A DNA stretch of 64,000 bases from Desertimonas sp963772825 (GCA_963772825.1 CAVYYX010000013.1:1-64000), one strand, 5' to 3'; shown: positions 29,312-37,852, counted from the first letter of the stretch. Notes: generated from the sequence alone by a model not told the origin. A program made the numbers and translations.

Positions 29312-30067
29312 GTGCAACAACGGCTGCCCTCGCTGCTCGACCCCCCGATCGGATTTGCCCATCGGGGAGCCAGGGACCGGGCGCCGGAGAACACGATCGA
29401 GGCGTTCCAGCGCGCCCTCCAGCTCGGCGCCACGGGGCTGGAGAGTGACGCTTGGCTGACGGCCGACGGCCAGGTCGTGCTCGATCATGACGGCATCGTT
29501 CGAGTCGGGCGGCGACGCCGGCCGATCAACGAGTTCCGGGCCGCCGACCTGCCCGAGCACATCCCGACGCTGCGTCGGCTGTTCGAGGAGTGCGGCTCGA
29601 GCTTCCACCTCTCGCTCGACCTCAAGCATCCAGCGATCGGAACGGCGGTGATCGACGTCGTCGAGTCCGCCGCCGGTGACCTGCTCGACCGCCTCTGGCT
29701 GTGCGCCGCGACGATCGACGAGCTCGTCGCCTTGCGCCCCGTGAGCCCCGTCGTCAGGCTCGTCCACTCGACGAGGAGCTCACGGTTTGGCGCCGGTCCC
29801 GAACGCGAGGCGGCGTTGCTCGCCGAGGTCGGGATCGACGCCGTCAACCTGCACCACACCGATTGGAGCGGCGGGCTCGTCGCCATGTTCCACCGCTTCG
29901 AGCGCGTTGCCTTGGGCTGGGACCTGCAGTACGACCACGTCCTCCAGCCGGCCGTGCGCATGGGGCTCGACGGGGTGTACAGCGACCACGTCGACCTGAT
30001 GATGGCGATCCTCGCCGCCGAATACGTCTCCCCCGCCGACCTCGACCACCGCCGCCGTCTCCGCTGA
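29312..30067 (+). CDS. Glycerophosphodiester phosphodiesterase family protein
   Basis: 251 residues of GDPD TIM-barrel type. The diagnostic metal-binding motif AHRGARDRAPENTIEAF is at residue 16, followed by GLESDAWLTADGQVVLDHD, which supplies the Glu-Asp and His-Asp metal ligands. LSLDLKHP gives the third acidic strand. Hydrolyses glycerophosphodiesters to glycerol-3-phosphate and an alcohol. GTG at 29312 is the start; there is no signal peptide, so it is probably cytoplasmic. It is the only + strand gene in this 14-kb - strand block. Confidence 0.9.
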   Translation: MQQRLPSLLDPPIGFAHRGARDRAPENTIEAFQRALQLGATGLESDAWLTADGQVVLDHDGIVRVGRRRRPINEFRAADLPEHIPTLRRLFEECGSSFHLSLDLKHPAIGTAVIDVVESAAGDLLDRLWLCAATIDELVALRPVSPVVRLVHSTRSSRFGAGPEREAALLAEVGIDAVNLHHTDWSGGLVAMFHRFERVALGWDLQYDHVLQPAVRMGLDGVYSDHVDLMMAILAAEYVSPADLDHRRRLR

Positions 30068-30081
30068 CGCGCGGGGCGTCG

Positions 30082-30744
30082 CTACAGCCAGCGCCAGTGG
30101 GACGTCGGCCAGAAGACGACGAAGGCCCTGCCGACGATGTCGTCCTCGTCGATCGGCCCGACATTCTCCGATCGGGAGTCCTGCGAGCCGGCGCGGTTGT
30201 CGCCCATCACGAAGACGTGGTCGTCAGGCACCGCGGCCGGGCCGTACTCGCCGCCGCAGTTGCCAGGGGTGACGATCTCCGGATCGAGGTACGGCTCGAC
30301 CAGCTCGACACCGTCGATGAGCACGACGCAGTTGCGCACCTCGATCGTCTCGCCCTCCAGGGCGATGACCCGCTTGATGAGATCGCGCTCCGTGGCGCCG
30401 TTGATCTCGTGGAGCACGACGACGTCACCGCGGTTGGGATCGTGCAACCGGTAGGACAACTTGTTGACGAACACCCGGTCGCCGTCGTGCAGCGTGTAGT
30501 CCATCGAGTGCCCGTCGACGACGAAGTGGGCGAGCACGAAGGTGCGCACGAGGAAGGCGACGAGCAGCGCCACGCCGATGACGACGACCCAGTCGATGAA
30601 CCCGCGGGCCCGGCGACGGGCCAAGCTCGGCACGGCCTGCTGATCCGTCTCGTCGAGGTCGGTGTCGACTTCGTCGGTGTCGCCGACGGCCAGCTCGGCG
30701 TTGGCGAGCGCCTCGGCGCGGCTCGGATGGGCGTGGTCGGTCAT
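30082..30744 (-). CDS. lepB: Signal peptidase I
   Basis: 220 residues with a single N-terminal membrane anchor (DWVVVIGVALLVAFLVRTF, residues 51-69) after an acidic cytoplasmic tail. Catalytic Ser80 is in VDGHSMDYTL, the general-base Lys124 in DLIKRVIALEGE, and box E is MGDNRAGSQDSR. Cleaves signal peptides from exported proteins. It lies 14 bases downstream of pafA and is probably the last gene of the proteasome operon in this genome. Confidence 0.95.
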   Translation of the reverse strand: MTDHAHPSRAEALANAELAVGDTDEVDTDLDETDQQAVPSLARRRARGFIDWVVVIGVALLVAFLVRTFVLAHFVVDGHSMDYTLHDGDRVFVNKLSYRLHDPNRGDVVVLHEINGATERDLIKRVIALEGETIEVRNCVVLIDGVELVEPYLDPEIVTPGNCGGEYGPAAVPDDHVFVMGDNRAGSQDSRSENVGPIDEDDIVGRAFVVFWPTSHWRWL

Positions 30745-30758
30745 CTGGTGTGTTGGTC

Positions 30759-32117
30759 CTAGAGCGAATCGATCAGCTTCTCGACCCGCTCGTCACGGCT
30801 CTTGAAGGGATCCTTGCAGAGCACGGTGCGCTGCGCTTGGTCGTTGAGCTTCAAGTGAACCCAGTCAACCGTGTAATCGCGCTTGCGCTCCTTCGCCCGC
30901 CGCACGAACTCGCCACGCAGGCGGGCCCGGGTGGTCTGGGGTGGCTGATCGATGGCCGTCTCGACGTCGACATCCGTGCACACCCGCTCGACGAAACCTC
31001 GTTGCTGCAGCTTGTAGAACGGGCTGCGCGGCCGGCACACGTCGTGGTACTGCAGGTCGAGGAGCTGGACCCGGGGATGACCGAACGCCAGGCTGTGGCG
31101 CTCGCGGAACGCTTCGAGGAGCTTCAGCTTGATCACCCAGTCGACCTCGCGATCGAGCTTCATCGGGTCGTTCTCGATCGTCGAGATGCAGTGCTCCCAC
31201 ATCTCCAGGGCACGCTGTTCGAGCGGGGGAAGCCCACGGGTCTCGGCGTAGCGCAGCGCTCGATCGAGGTACTCACGTTGGATGTCGAGAGCGCTGACCT
31301 CGCGGCCGTTGGCGAGGCGCACGAGGCGGCGGCACGACGTGTCGTGACTGATCTCGCGGATCGCCCGGATCGGGTTCTCGAGCGTCATGTCGCGCAGCAC
31401 GACGCGCCGGTCCTCGAGCATCCGCAGCATCACGGCCGCCGAGCCGACCTTGACGAACGTCGTGTACTCGCTCATGTTCGAGTCGCCAACGATCACGTGC
31501 AGGCGGCGGTAGCGCTCGGCATCGGCATGCGGCTCGTCGCGGGTGTTGATGATCGGCCGGCTGCGGGTCGTCGCCGAGCTGACGCCCTCCCAGATGTGTT
31601 CGGCGCGCTGGGCGATGGAGTACGACGCGCCGCGGGCGGTGTGCAGCACCTTGCCGGCGCCGGTGAAGATCTGTCGGCTGACGAAGAACGGGATCAGCAC
31701 CTCGGCGTAGTGGCCCATGTCGTCGGCCCGCCGGGTGAGGTAGTTCTCGTGGCAGCCGTAGCTGTTGCCCGCCGAGTCGGTGTTGTTCTTGAACAGGTAG
31801 ACGGTGCCCCGGATCGCCTCCTCGGCGAGGCGCTCCTCGGCGGACGACACCAGTGACTCGAGGATCCGCTCGCCGGCCTTGTCGTGGACGACGAGGTCGT
31901 ACAGCGAGTCGCACTCCGGCGTGGCGTACTCGGGGTGCGAGCCGACGTCGAGGTACAGCCGGGCGCCGTTCTGCAAGAACACGTTGGAGCTGCGTCCCCA
32001 CGAGACGACGCGCCTGAACAGGTAGCGGGCGACCTCGTCGGGGCTCAAGCGCCGCTGGCCGCGGAGCGTGCACGTGACCCCGTACTCGTTCTCGAGTCCG
32101 TAGATCCGACGCTCCAT
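30759..32117 (-). CDS. pafA: Pup--protein ligase PafA
   Basis: 452 residues, carboxylate-amine ligase related to glutamine synthetase. It phosphorylates the C-terminal Glu of Pup and joins it to substrate lysines. N-terminal MERRIYGLENEYGV, the catalytic loop LYLDVGSHPEYATPE (Asp57 equivalent to the base in other PafA proteins), FKNNTDSAGNSYGCHENYL, and NTRDEPHADAERYRRLHVI are all present. The Dop-specific insertion after residue 40 is absent, separating it from dop. It starts 19 bases after pxpC ends. pafB and pafC, usually next to it, are missing. Confidence 0.97.
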   Translation of the reverse strand: MERRIYGLENEYGVTCTLRGQRRLSPDEVARYLFRRVVSWGRSSNVFLQNGARLYLDVGSHPEYATPECDSLYDLVVHDKAGERILESLVSSAEERLAEEAIRGTVYLFKNNTDSAGNSYGCHENYLTRRADDMGHYAEVLIPFFVSRQIFTGAGKVLHTARGASYSIAQRAEHIWEGVSSATTRSRPIINTRDEPHADAERYRRLHVIVGDSNMSEYTTFVKVGSAAVMLRMLEDRRVVLRDMTLENPIRAIREISHDTSCRRLVRLANGREVSALDIQREYLDRALRYAETRGLPPLEQRALEMWEHCISTIENDPMKLDREVDWVIKLKLLEAFRERHSLAFGHPRVQLLDLQYHDVCRPRSPFYKLQQRGFVERVCTDVDVETAIDQPPQTTRARLRGEFVRRAKERKRDYTVDWVHLKLNDQAQRTVLCKDPFKSRDERVEKLIDSL

Positions 32118-32136
32118 CAGCGCCCGCTGCGCTCGT

Positions 32137-32979
32137 TCATGGGCTCACGCTACAGGTGGCCCGGGTGCCCACTTGGTCAATAGGGCGGAACCGCACCGTG
32201 GATCCCGGCGGCCGTTGGACGAGCCGGCCGATGTCATCGTCGTCGACCACGGCGAGCACGGGATAACCGCCCGTCGTCGGGTGATCGGCGAGCATCACCA
32301 CGGGTTGCCCATCGGGTGGCACCTGGATCGCCCCGAGAACGAGTCCCTCGCTGGGCAGCTCCTCCGTTCGGGTGCGGGTCAGTGCCTGCCCAGTCAGGCG
32401 AAGGCCGACGCGGGAGGTAGCGGCGACCGTCCAGGCGGTGGTCGTCAGCTGATCCATCGCGTCCGGCGCGAACCAGTCGGCTCGGGGGCCCACGCTCACG
32501 TTGACCACGATCGCTTGCTGTGCAGGGGGATGTGGCGCCTGGTCCGTCGCGACGGGTGTGGCCGGATCGGGGCCGGCGGTCAGGGTGTCTCCGGGTTCGG
32601 GCGGCGGTGGGCCGAGTTTCGACAGGCCGTCCCAGCTACGCGAGCCGAGCACATGCTGCCCCTCGAATCCGCCGCGGACAGCGAGGTACGCCCACGACTC
32701 GCCAGGTGCCGGGTCGACGGAGATCGTCATGCCCGGGCGCAGAGCCTGGACGGCGCCCGTCGTCGAGTCGGCGACAGTGGCCGGGGCGATCGCTTCGAGG
32801 ACGAGCCCGCCGGCCGTCTCCAGCGCCGCGGCGTCGGGCGGGTTGCCGACGAGGCGGTTCACGAGGTCGGCGCTCCGGCGATCGAGCGCCCCAGAGCCCG
32901 GCACGGCGAGGTGGGCGTACCCCGCCCTCCCCCGATCCTGCAACGATGTCGCCACGCCCACCGTGATGACCCGCAACAC
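32137..32979 (-). CDS. pxpC: 5-oxoprolinase subunit C (PxpC / KipA family)
   Basis: 280 residues of the biotin-dependent-carboxylase-like/KipA fold. VGVATSLQDRGRAGYAHLAVPGSGALDRRS is the family opening (shown in part as SLQDRGRAGYAHLAVPGSGA). QRVFGSRS-type and GYPVLAVVDDDDIGRLVQ segments follow. With PxpA and PxpB it forms the ATP-dependent enzyme opening 5-oxoproline to glutamate. GTG at 32979 is preferred; the longer TTG start at 33072 would translate a dispersed repeat. It ends 19 bases before pafA. Confidence 0.88.
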   Translation of the reverse strand: MLRVITVGVATSLQDRGRAGYAHLAVPGSGALDRRSADLVNRLVGNPPDAAALETAGGLVLEAIAPATVADSTTGAVQALRPGMTISVDPAPGESWAYLAVRGGFEGQHVLGSRSWDGLSKLGPPPPEPGDTLTAGPDPATPVATDQAPHPPAQQAIVVNVSVGPRADWFAPDAMDQLTTTAWTVAATSRVGLRLTGQALTRTRTEELPSEGLVLGAIQVPPDGQPVVMLADHPTTGGYPVLAVVDDDDIGRLVQRPPGSTVRFRPIDQVGTRATCSVSP

Positions 32980-33661
32980 CGGGTTCCCGTTCTGGGCGGC
33001 CTCCGGTCCAGTTCCCGCTTCTGGGCGGCCGGCGGTCCGATTTCGCGGCCGTTGGCCGCCCAGATCGGGCAACGCGCGCTCGGAAGCGCACGGTGGTGCC
33101 GGGAGGGATCAGCGCCGGCGGGTCATCGGCAAGGTCCCAGAGCAACGCGTCGGTGCGCCCGAGCAAGTGCCACCCGCCCGGCGAGGCCGACGGGTAGGCC
33201 GCCGTGTAGGCACCGGCGATCGCCACCGCGCCGGCCGGCACCGACGTTCGTGGCGTTGCCCGCCGGGGCAGCTGCAACCGCGGATCGAGCCCGGAGAGGT
33301 AGGCGAACCCCGGTGCGAACCCACAGAAGTCACAGCGGTACAGCGCACCGGAGTGAAGGGCGATCACAGATTCGACCGAGAGCCCCGAAGCAGCGGCGAC
33401 GTCGGCGAGGTCCTCCCCGTCGTAGACCACGTCGAGAACGACCTCGCGGCCGGAATCGTCGGCAACGTCGGAGCGCACGTTCCCAGCCTCCAGAGCCTCA
33501 ACCGAGTCGCGCACGGAGTCGACCGCGTCAGCGTCCCGCACGACGACGAGCACCGTCTCGGCCCCCGGCACGACCTCGACCACGCCGGGATGGTCGATGA
33601 GTGGCGCGACCTCACGAGGCGAGATCAGCAGCGCCCGAGTCCCGTAGCGGCGGACCTCCAC
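32636..33661 (-). CDS. pxpB: 5-oxoprolinase subunit B (PxpB / KipI family), reading frame runs through a repeat
   Basis: The family-like part is about residues 1-198 (33661 to about 33068): YGTRALLI, VLDVVYDGEDLADVA, YRCDFCGFAPGFAYLSGLD, and the ending WHLLGRTDALLWDLADDPPA. After IPPGTTVRFRARVA the frame enters the family-B repeat and continues, without similarity, to 32636 over the start of pxpC. Normal KipI/PxpB proteins end at about 200-230 residues, so the repeat seems to have removed the native stop, or a base error hides it. Starts 3 bases after the pxpA stop. Confidence 0.85.
   Translation of the reverse strand: MEVRRYGTRALLISPREVAPLIDHPGVVEVVPGAETVLVVVRDADAVDSVRDSVEALEAGNVRSDVADDSGREVVLDVVYDGEDLADVAAASGLSVESVIALHSGALYRCDFCGFAPGFAYLSGLDPRLQLPRRATPRTSVPAGAVAIAGAYTAAYPSASPGGWHLLGRTDALLWDLADDPPALIPPGTTVRFRARVARSGRPTAAKSDRRPPRSGNWTGGRPEREPGVAGHHGGRGDIVAGSGEGGVRPPRRAGLWGARSPERRPREPPRRQPARRRGAGDGRRARPRSDRPGHCRRLDDGRRPGSAPGHDDLRRPGTWRVVGVPRCPRRIRGAACARLA
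32990..33069. repeat. Interspersed palindromic repeat, family B copy 1
   Basis: About 80 bases beginning TTCTGGGCGGCCTCCGGTCC, containing a second TTCTGGGCGGCC half, and ending TTGGCCGCCCAGATCGG. TCTGGGCGGCC and GGCCGCCCAGA can pair as an 11-bp stem. The same element occurs at 56970-57049. Here it lies exactly at the pxpB/pxpC junction, where the stop of pxpB would be expected. Confidence 0.8.
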
Positions 33662-33664
33662 CGC

Positions 33665-34423
33665 TCAGCCGCAGAAGGCGTAGACGCCGACGCCGGCCGC
33701 CTCCAGCGCCTCACGCGCCGCGGTGGCGATCGACGCAGCACCCGGCGTGTCGCCGTGCACGCACAGCGAACGGGCGTGGAGCGAGATCACCTCGCCGTCG
33801 ACGGCGACCACTTCGCCGTCGATGGCCAAGCGCACCGCCTGGCCCACGGCTGCCTCGACGTCGGTGATCACGGCGCCCGGCTCCGATCGGGGCACGAGTC
33901 GACCGTCTGGGCGATAGGCGCGATCGATGTAGGCCTCGGAGACCGCCTCGAGGCCGGCACGCTCGGCGGCGGCCAGCAGCTGAGAGTCGGGTTGCCCGAG
34001 GATCGCCAGCGACGGGTCGTACTCGGTGGCGGCGGCGACGACGGCCTCTGCCTGGGCCCGGTTGTCGATTGCGGCGTGATACAGCGCCCCGTGTGGCTTC
34101 ACGTAATCGACCTCCCGCCCGGCGACCTGGGCGAACGCGTCGAGCGCCCCGAGCTGGTAGAGCACCGCATCGCGCAACTCCGCCGGGTCGATGTCGATGA
34201 ACCGGCGACCGAAGCCGAGCAGGTCGGGATACGAGACCTGGGCGCCGATGATCACGCCGTGCGCCGCAGCGGCGGCACAGGTCGCGCGCAGCGTCGTCGG
34301 GTCTCCGCCGTGGAATCCGCACGCCACGTTGGCGCTCGACACGATGCGCAGCATCGCCGCGTCGTCGCCGATCGTCCACACCCCGTAGGACTCGCCGACG
34401 TCACTGTTGAGGTCGACCGCCAC
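33665..34423 (-). CDS. pxpA: 5-oxoprolinase subunit A (PxpA / LamB-YcsF family)
   Basis: 252 residues. VDLNSDVGESYG at the N-terminus, ANVACGFHGGDP, YPDLLGFGRR and VKPHGALYH are the metal- and substrate-site motifs of the LamB/YcsF barrel, subunit A of the PxpABC 5-oxoprolinase. GTG at 34423 starts directly before the conserved VDLN strand and lies 8 bases after the prcA stop, so it is read with the proteasome genes. Length matches the family (about 250). Confidence 0.93.
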   Translation of the reverse strand: MAVDLNSDVGESYGVWTIGDDAAMLRIVSSANVACGFHGGDPTTLRATCAAAAAHGVIIGAQVSYPDLLGFGRRFIDIDPAELRDAVLYQLGALDAFAQVAGREVDYVKPHGALYHAAIDNRAQAEAVVAAATEYDPSLAILGQPDSQLLAAAERAGLEAVSEAYIDRAYRPDGRLVPRSEPGAVITDVEAAVGQAVRLAIDGEVVAVDGEVISLHARSLCVHGDTPGAASIATAAREALEAAGVGVYAFCG

Positions 34424-34431
34424 AGTTCGAC

Positions 34432-35151
34432 TCAGCCAGGCTCGGGAGTCGCCGCGCCCGCCTCGGCGAGCAATCCGGCGATCTCCTCGTCGGTGAGTCG
34501 CTTGAAGCAACGCCGTGCCTCGCTGCGCACGAGCAGGGCGACCTCCAAGTCGTCAGGCACGAGAGTTCGCTCAGGTCCGGCGAGGGCGGCAACAGCTGCC
34601 CGCACCGCGTCGCCGAGCTGGAATCCGTCGCCGAGCCGATCTCCGGCAGCGTCGGTGAACCGCGTGGAAATGGTCGCCGAGTCGCCACCGAGCACGGCGT
34701 AGTCGCGCTCGTCGAAGACCGTGCCGTCGTAGTTGATGTGGAACATCTGGTCGCCGTCGGGGGTCTGGCCGACCTCGGCCACGAGGATCTCGACCTCCAT
34801 CGGCTTCATCTCGTGGGTGAAGATCTGGCCGAGGATCTGGGCGTACTGGTTGGCCAAGCTGCGGGCGTCGACGTCGTCACGACTGTACTGGTACCCCTTG
34901 AGGTCGGCGGCCCGGACCCCGGCGACGCGCAGCTGATCGAACTCGTTGTAGCGACCGACCCCAGCGAAGGCGATGCGGTCGTAGATCTCCGAAATCTTGC
35001 GCAAGGTCGTCGAGGAGTTCTCGGCGACCATCGCGACCCCCTCGGCGTAACGGACGGCGACCATCGCCCGGCCGCGGGCGATGCCCTTGCGGGCATAGTC
35101 CGCCCGGTCCTTCATCACCTGTTCCGGGGCGACGTAGAAGGGCACTGTCAT
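34432..35151 (-). CDS. prcA: 20S proteasome alpha subunit
   Basis: 239 residues. Start ATG 35151 gives the actinobacterial PrcA opening TVPFYVAPEQVMKDRADYARKGIARG, of which the segment after YVAPEQVMKDR forms the gating N-terminus and H0 helix. YAEGVAMVAENSS and KISEIYDRIAFAGVGRYNEF are the alpha-type core. There is no catalytic Thr, as expected. An earlier in-frame start would add 17 residues without similarity. Forms the outer rings that dock Mpa. The 91-base gap to prcB contains a family-C repeat, unusual because these genes are normally tightly spaced. Confidence 0.96.
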   Translation of the reverse strand: MTVPFYVAPEQVMKDRADYARKGIARGRAMVAVRYAEGVAMVAENSSTTLRKISEIYDRIAFAGVGRYNEFDQLRVAGVRAADLKGYQYSRDDVDARSLANQYAQILGQIFTHEMKPMEVEILVAEVGQTPDGDQMFHINYDGTVFDERDYAVLGGDSATISTRFTDAAGDRLGDGFQLGDAVRAAVAALAGPERTLVPDDLEVALLVRSEARRCFKRLTDEEIAGLLAEAGAATPEPG

Positions 35152-35168
35152 GGAGCACTGTCTCCGTA

Positions 35169-35230
35169 GCGAGCGAGCGAGCGCCAGCGAGTGAGCGACC
35201 AATAACGGCCTGCGTGGCCGGCGAACGCAA
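35169..35230. repeat. Interspersed repeat, family C copy 1 (prcB-prcA gap)
   Basis: On the - strand the gap reads GCGTTCGCCGGCCACGCAGG, then a variable 12-14 bases, then CGCTGGCGCTCGCTCGCTCGC. Similar elements lie at 43957-44018 and 52266-52327 on the + strand. All three share CCGGCCACGxAGGxCG and GCTGGCGC...TCGCTCGC. Here it separates two subunit genes of one operon. Confidence 0.6.
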
Positions 35231-35242
35231 TGAAGGGAACGG

Positions 35243-36037
35243 TCATTGGTTGCTCCCTCGCACGGCAGCGGCGATCGCTTCGTAGCGCTGAGCGAGGTCG
35301 CTGTCAGGCACGCGCCTGAACCCGGCGGCGGTGACTTCGGCGACGATCGGGTAGATGCCGCGCAGGGCGTCGGGACCGCCCGTCGCCGAGTCGGCGTCGG
35401 CGGCCTCCCACAGAGCCCGGCAGACGAGATTGATGGCGGCGTCGCGGTCGAGGTCGGGCTGGTAACCGAGCTTGATCACGGTCCCTGCGTGCAGGCTCCC
35501 GGATCCGGTGGCGACGTAGTCCTTCTCCTCGTAACGACCACCCGTCACGTCGAAGTCCCACAGGCGCCCGGTCTTGCGGCGCAGGTCGTAGCCACCGAAG
35601 ATCGGCACGACGACCATCCCCGACATCGCCGCCGGAAGGTTGCCGCGCACCATCATCGAAAGCTGATTGGCCTTGCCTTCGAGGCTCAGCGACGTCCCCT
35701 CGACCTTCTCGTAGTGCTCGAGCTGGAGCTGGAAGAGCCGCACCATCTCCATCGCCGGGCCGGCCGCGCCAGCGATCGCCACGGCGCTGTGGCGATCCGC
35801 TTCGACGACCTTCTCCATCGCCCGATGGCTGATCAGGTTGCCAGCGGTTGCCCGGCGGTCGCCGGCCATCACCACACCGTCGACGTAGCGCACGGCGACC
35901 ACCGTCGTCGCATGTGGGACCCCGCCGAAGATGGATACGTCGCCGGTGACCACCGTGGGCGCCGAGCCGAGGCGGCGGAGCAGTTCAGGAAAGCTGGAAC
36001 CGGGGTCGTCCTCGGCCCGGAAGAACGGAAAGCTCAT
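35243..36037 (-). CDS. prcB: 20S proteasome beta subunit
   Basis: 264 residues. A 43-residue propeptide ends at PHA, exposing catalytic Thr44 in TTVVAVRYVDGVVMAGDRRAT after autocleavage. Counting from that Thr, Asp17 (AGDRR) and Lys33 (AMEKV) are conserved. SGSLHAGTVIK supplies the family's Ser-Gly region near Ser129. This is the proteolytic ring of the core particle. It starts 11 bases after the pup stop. Confidence 0.97.
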   Translation of the reverse strand: MSFPFFRAEDDPGSSFPELLRRLGSAPTVVTGDVSIFGGVPHATTVVAVRYVDGVVMAGDRRATAGNLISHRAMEKVVEADRHSAVAIAGAAGPAMEMVRLFQLQLEHYEKVEGTSLSLEGKANQLSMMVRGNLPAAMSGMVVVPIFGGYDLRRKTGRLWDFDVTGGRYEEKDYVATGSGSLHAGTVIKLGYQPDLDRDAAINLVCRALWEAADADSATGGPDALRGIYPIVAEVTAAGFRRVPDSDLAQRYEAIAAAVRGSNQ

Positions 36038-36048
36038 AGAGCGAGGGC

Positions 36049-36246
36049 TTACTGCCCGCCCTTCTGCACATAGGACTTGACGAAGTCCTCTGCGTTCGTC
36101 TCGAGAACGTCGTCGATCTCGTCGAGGAGGTCGTCGAGCTCTGCTTTCAGCTTCTCGCCGGTCTCGGTCGTCGCCGGAGCCGCTTCGTCGACGGCGGCTT
36201 CTTCGGTCCGGGTCGCCGGCTTGGACTTGTGGGTTCGTTCGGCCAT
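36049..36246 (-). CDS. pup: Prokaryotic ubiquitin-like protein Pup
   Basis: 65 residues, mostly disordered at the N-terminus, with the helical Mpa-binding segment GEKLKAELDDLLDEIDDVLE and the conserved ending DFVKSYVQKGGQ. The last residue is Gln, so Dop must deamidate it to Glu before PafA can use it. Lys61 in the C-terminal VQKGGQ is present. It lies 49 bases downstream of dop and 11 bases before prcB. A ribosome-binding stretch GGAGGTGC lies just before the ATG. Confidence 0.98.
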   Translation of the reverse strand: MAERTHKSKPATRTEEAAVDEAAPATTETGEKLKAELDDLLDEIDDVLETNAEDFVKSYVQKGGQ

Positions 36247-36295
36247 CGGCGCTGCACCTCCATTCGTTCGGCGACCAGCCCTGCCGTCTCGACGC

Positions 36296-37816
36296 CTAGG
36301 AACCCAGGCGACCGAGGAGTTCGGCAGCGGTGTCGCTCTCGTCGATCAACTTAGCGACGTGCTCAGCGGTTCCGCGCAGCGGCTCCATCATCGGGACTCT
36401 GCTCAACGGTTCACGGCCAGCGTCGAACACCATCGAGTCCCAGTTCGCGGCGACGACCGATCCGGCGAACTTGGCGAGGCAGCGCCCCCGAAAGTACGCC
36501 CGCGTCGTCGTCGGCGGCTCGGTGACCGCGGACAGCACGTCGGCTTCGTCGATGAGCCGCTCGAGCCCGGCGCGCCGAGCGAGGCTGCGCTGCGGACGGA
36601 GATCGTGGTACTGAAGGTCGATCGCCTTGAGCTTGGCATCGCCCGGCTGCAGGTCGTTGCGCTCTGCATAGCCGCGGACGAGATGGCGCTTGGTGACCCA
36701 ATCGACCCACGGGGCAACCGAGTCAGGGTCCGCTTCGAGACCGGCGAGGACGTGCTCCCACTTCGCCAGCACGTCGAGGCCGACCTCCTCGCCGACCGAT
36801 GCCAGGCCGTGGTGCTGCTCGTACTTGACGGCCGCCTCGAGCAGCCCGAACTGGATCTCCAGCGCCGTCGCCCGGCGACCGTCGGCGAGCAGCACGGTGG
36901 TCGACAGCGTCGGATCGTGGCTCACCTGGCGGATCGCCGAAACCGGGTTGCCGAGCAGCCAGTCGTCGCCGAGGGCGCCGTCCTCGATCATCGCCAGGAC
37001 GATCTGCGTCGTGCCGACCTTGAGGTAGGTGGCGACCTCCGCGAGGTTGGCGTCGCCGACGATGACGTGCAAGCGCCGGTACTTCTGGGCGTCGGCGTGC
37101 GGTTCGTCGCGAGTGTTGACGATGGGGCGCTTGAGCGTCGTCTCCAGGCCGATCTCCTCCTCGAAGAAGTCGGCCCGCTGACTGAGTTGATAGGGCACGG
37201 AGTCGTGCGCCGCGCCGGGGCTCTCGCAGCCGACCTTGCCGGCCCCGCAGAACACCTGGCGGGTCACGAAGTGCGGCGTGATCTGGGTGGCGAGGCGCCC
37301 GAACGGCGTCTCACGCGCCATCAGGTAGTTCTCGTGGCAGCCGTAGCTGTTGCCCTTGCCGTCGGAGTTGTTCTTGTAGACGACGATTTCGCCGGGCTGC
37401 TGGCGTGACGCCCGGGCGCTCTGGGCCAGTTGGTTGTTGGCGGCATCGACGCTGATGCGGATGATCTCCTCGGCGGCGCGGTCCCAGCGCACCGCTTCGA
37501 GGGCCGTCGTCGTCTCCGGATTGGAGATCTCCGGGTGGGCGTGATCGACGTAGTAGCGAGCGCCGTTGGTGAGCACGGCGTTGACGAGCGAGGTCTCCAG
37601 CTCGGGGATGATCGCCTCATCGAGGCTGAAGCCACGGGCGTCGTTGCCGGGCTGCTCGTCGTTGAAGTCCCAGCCGGTCCGCGGCGCCCGGCGGTCGCTG
37701 ATCGACGCCATGAACGCGTTGATCAGCAGCGACGAGGCTGACACCGGGTTCGACTCGCCACCGCGGACGATGATGCCGTACTCGGTCTCGATGCCGCAGA
37801 CCTTCGGCAGCGCCAT
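36296..37816 (-). CDS. dop: Deamidase/depupylase of Pup, Dop
   Basis: 506 residues. Same fold as PafA but with the Dop-specific loop after residue 40 (DRRAPRTGWDFNDEQPGNDA region). Opening PKVCGIETEYGIIVRG; catalytic Asp91 in ARYYVDHAHPEISNPE; ATP/metal segment VYKNNSDGKGNSYGCHENYL; and NTRDEPHADAQKYRRLHVI. Converts Pup-Gln to Pup-Glu and removes Pup from conjugates. First gene of the dop-pup-prcB-prcA run, 36 bases downstream of the HxlR gene. Confidence 0.97.
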   Translation of the reverse strand: MALPKVCGIETEYGIIVRGGESNPVSASSLLINAFMASISDRRAPRTGWDFNDEQPGNDARGFSLDEAIIPELETSLVNAVLTNGARYYVDHAHPEISNPETTTALEAVRWDRAAEEIIRISVDAANNQLAQSARASRQQPGEIVVYKNNSDGKGNSYGCHENYLMARETPFGRLATQITPHFVTRQVFCGAGKVGCESPGAAHDSVPYQLSQRADFFEEEIGLETTLKRPIVNTRDEPHADAQKYRRLHVIVGDANLAEVATYLKVGTTQIVLAMIEDGALGDDWLLGNPVSAIRQVSHDPTLSTTVLLADGRRATALEIQFGLLEAAVKYEQHHGLASVGEEVGLDVLAKWEHVLAGLEADPDSVAPWVDWVTKRHLVRGYAERNDLQPGDAKLKAIDLQYHDLRPQRSLARRAGLERLIDEADVLSAVTEPPTTTRAYFRGRCLAKFAGSVVAANWDSMVFDAGREPLSRVPMMEPLRGTAEHVAKLIDESDTAAELLGRLGS

Positions 37817-37852
37817 GACCGGACGTTACCCCCACCGTTGTGATTCAGACCG

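Noticed and set aside
32636..33068. C-terminal continuation of pxpB as a genuine fusion domain
   Set aside because: The extension begins in a dispersed repeat and then reads pxpC in the wrong frame; it has no protein-like features.
32501..34702. 733-codon + strand open frame opposite pxpABC and prcA
   Set aside because: No similarity or motif; codon-phase mirror of the real - strand genes.
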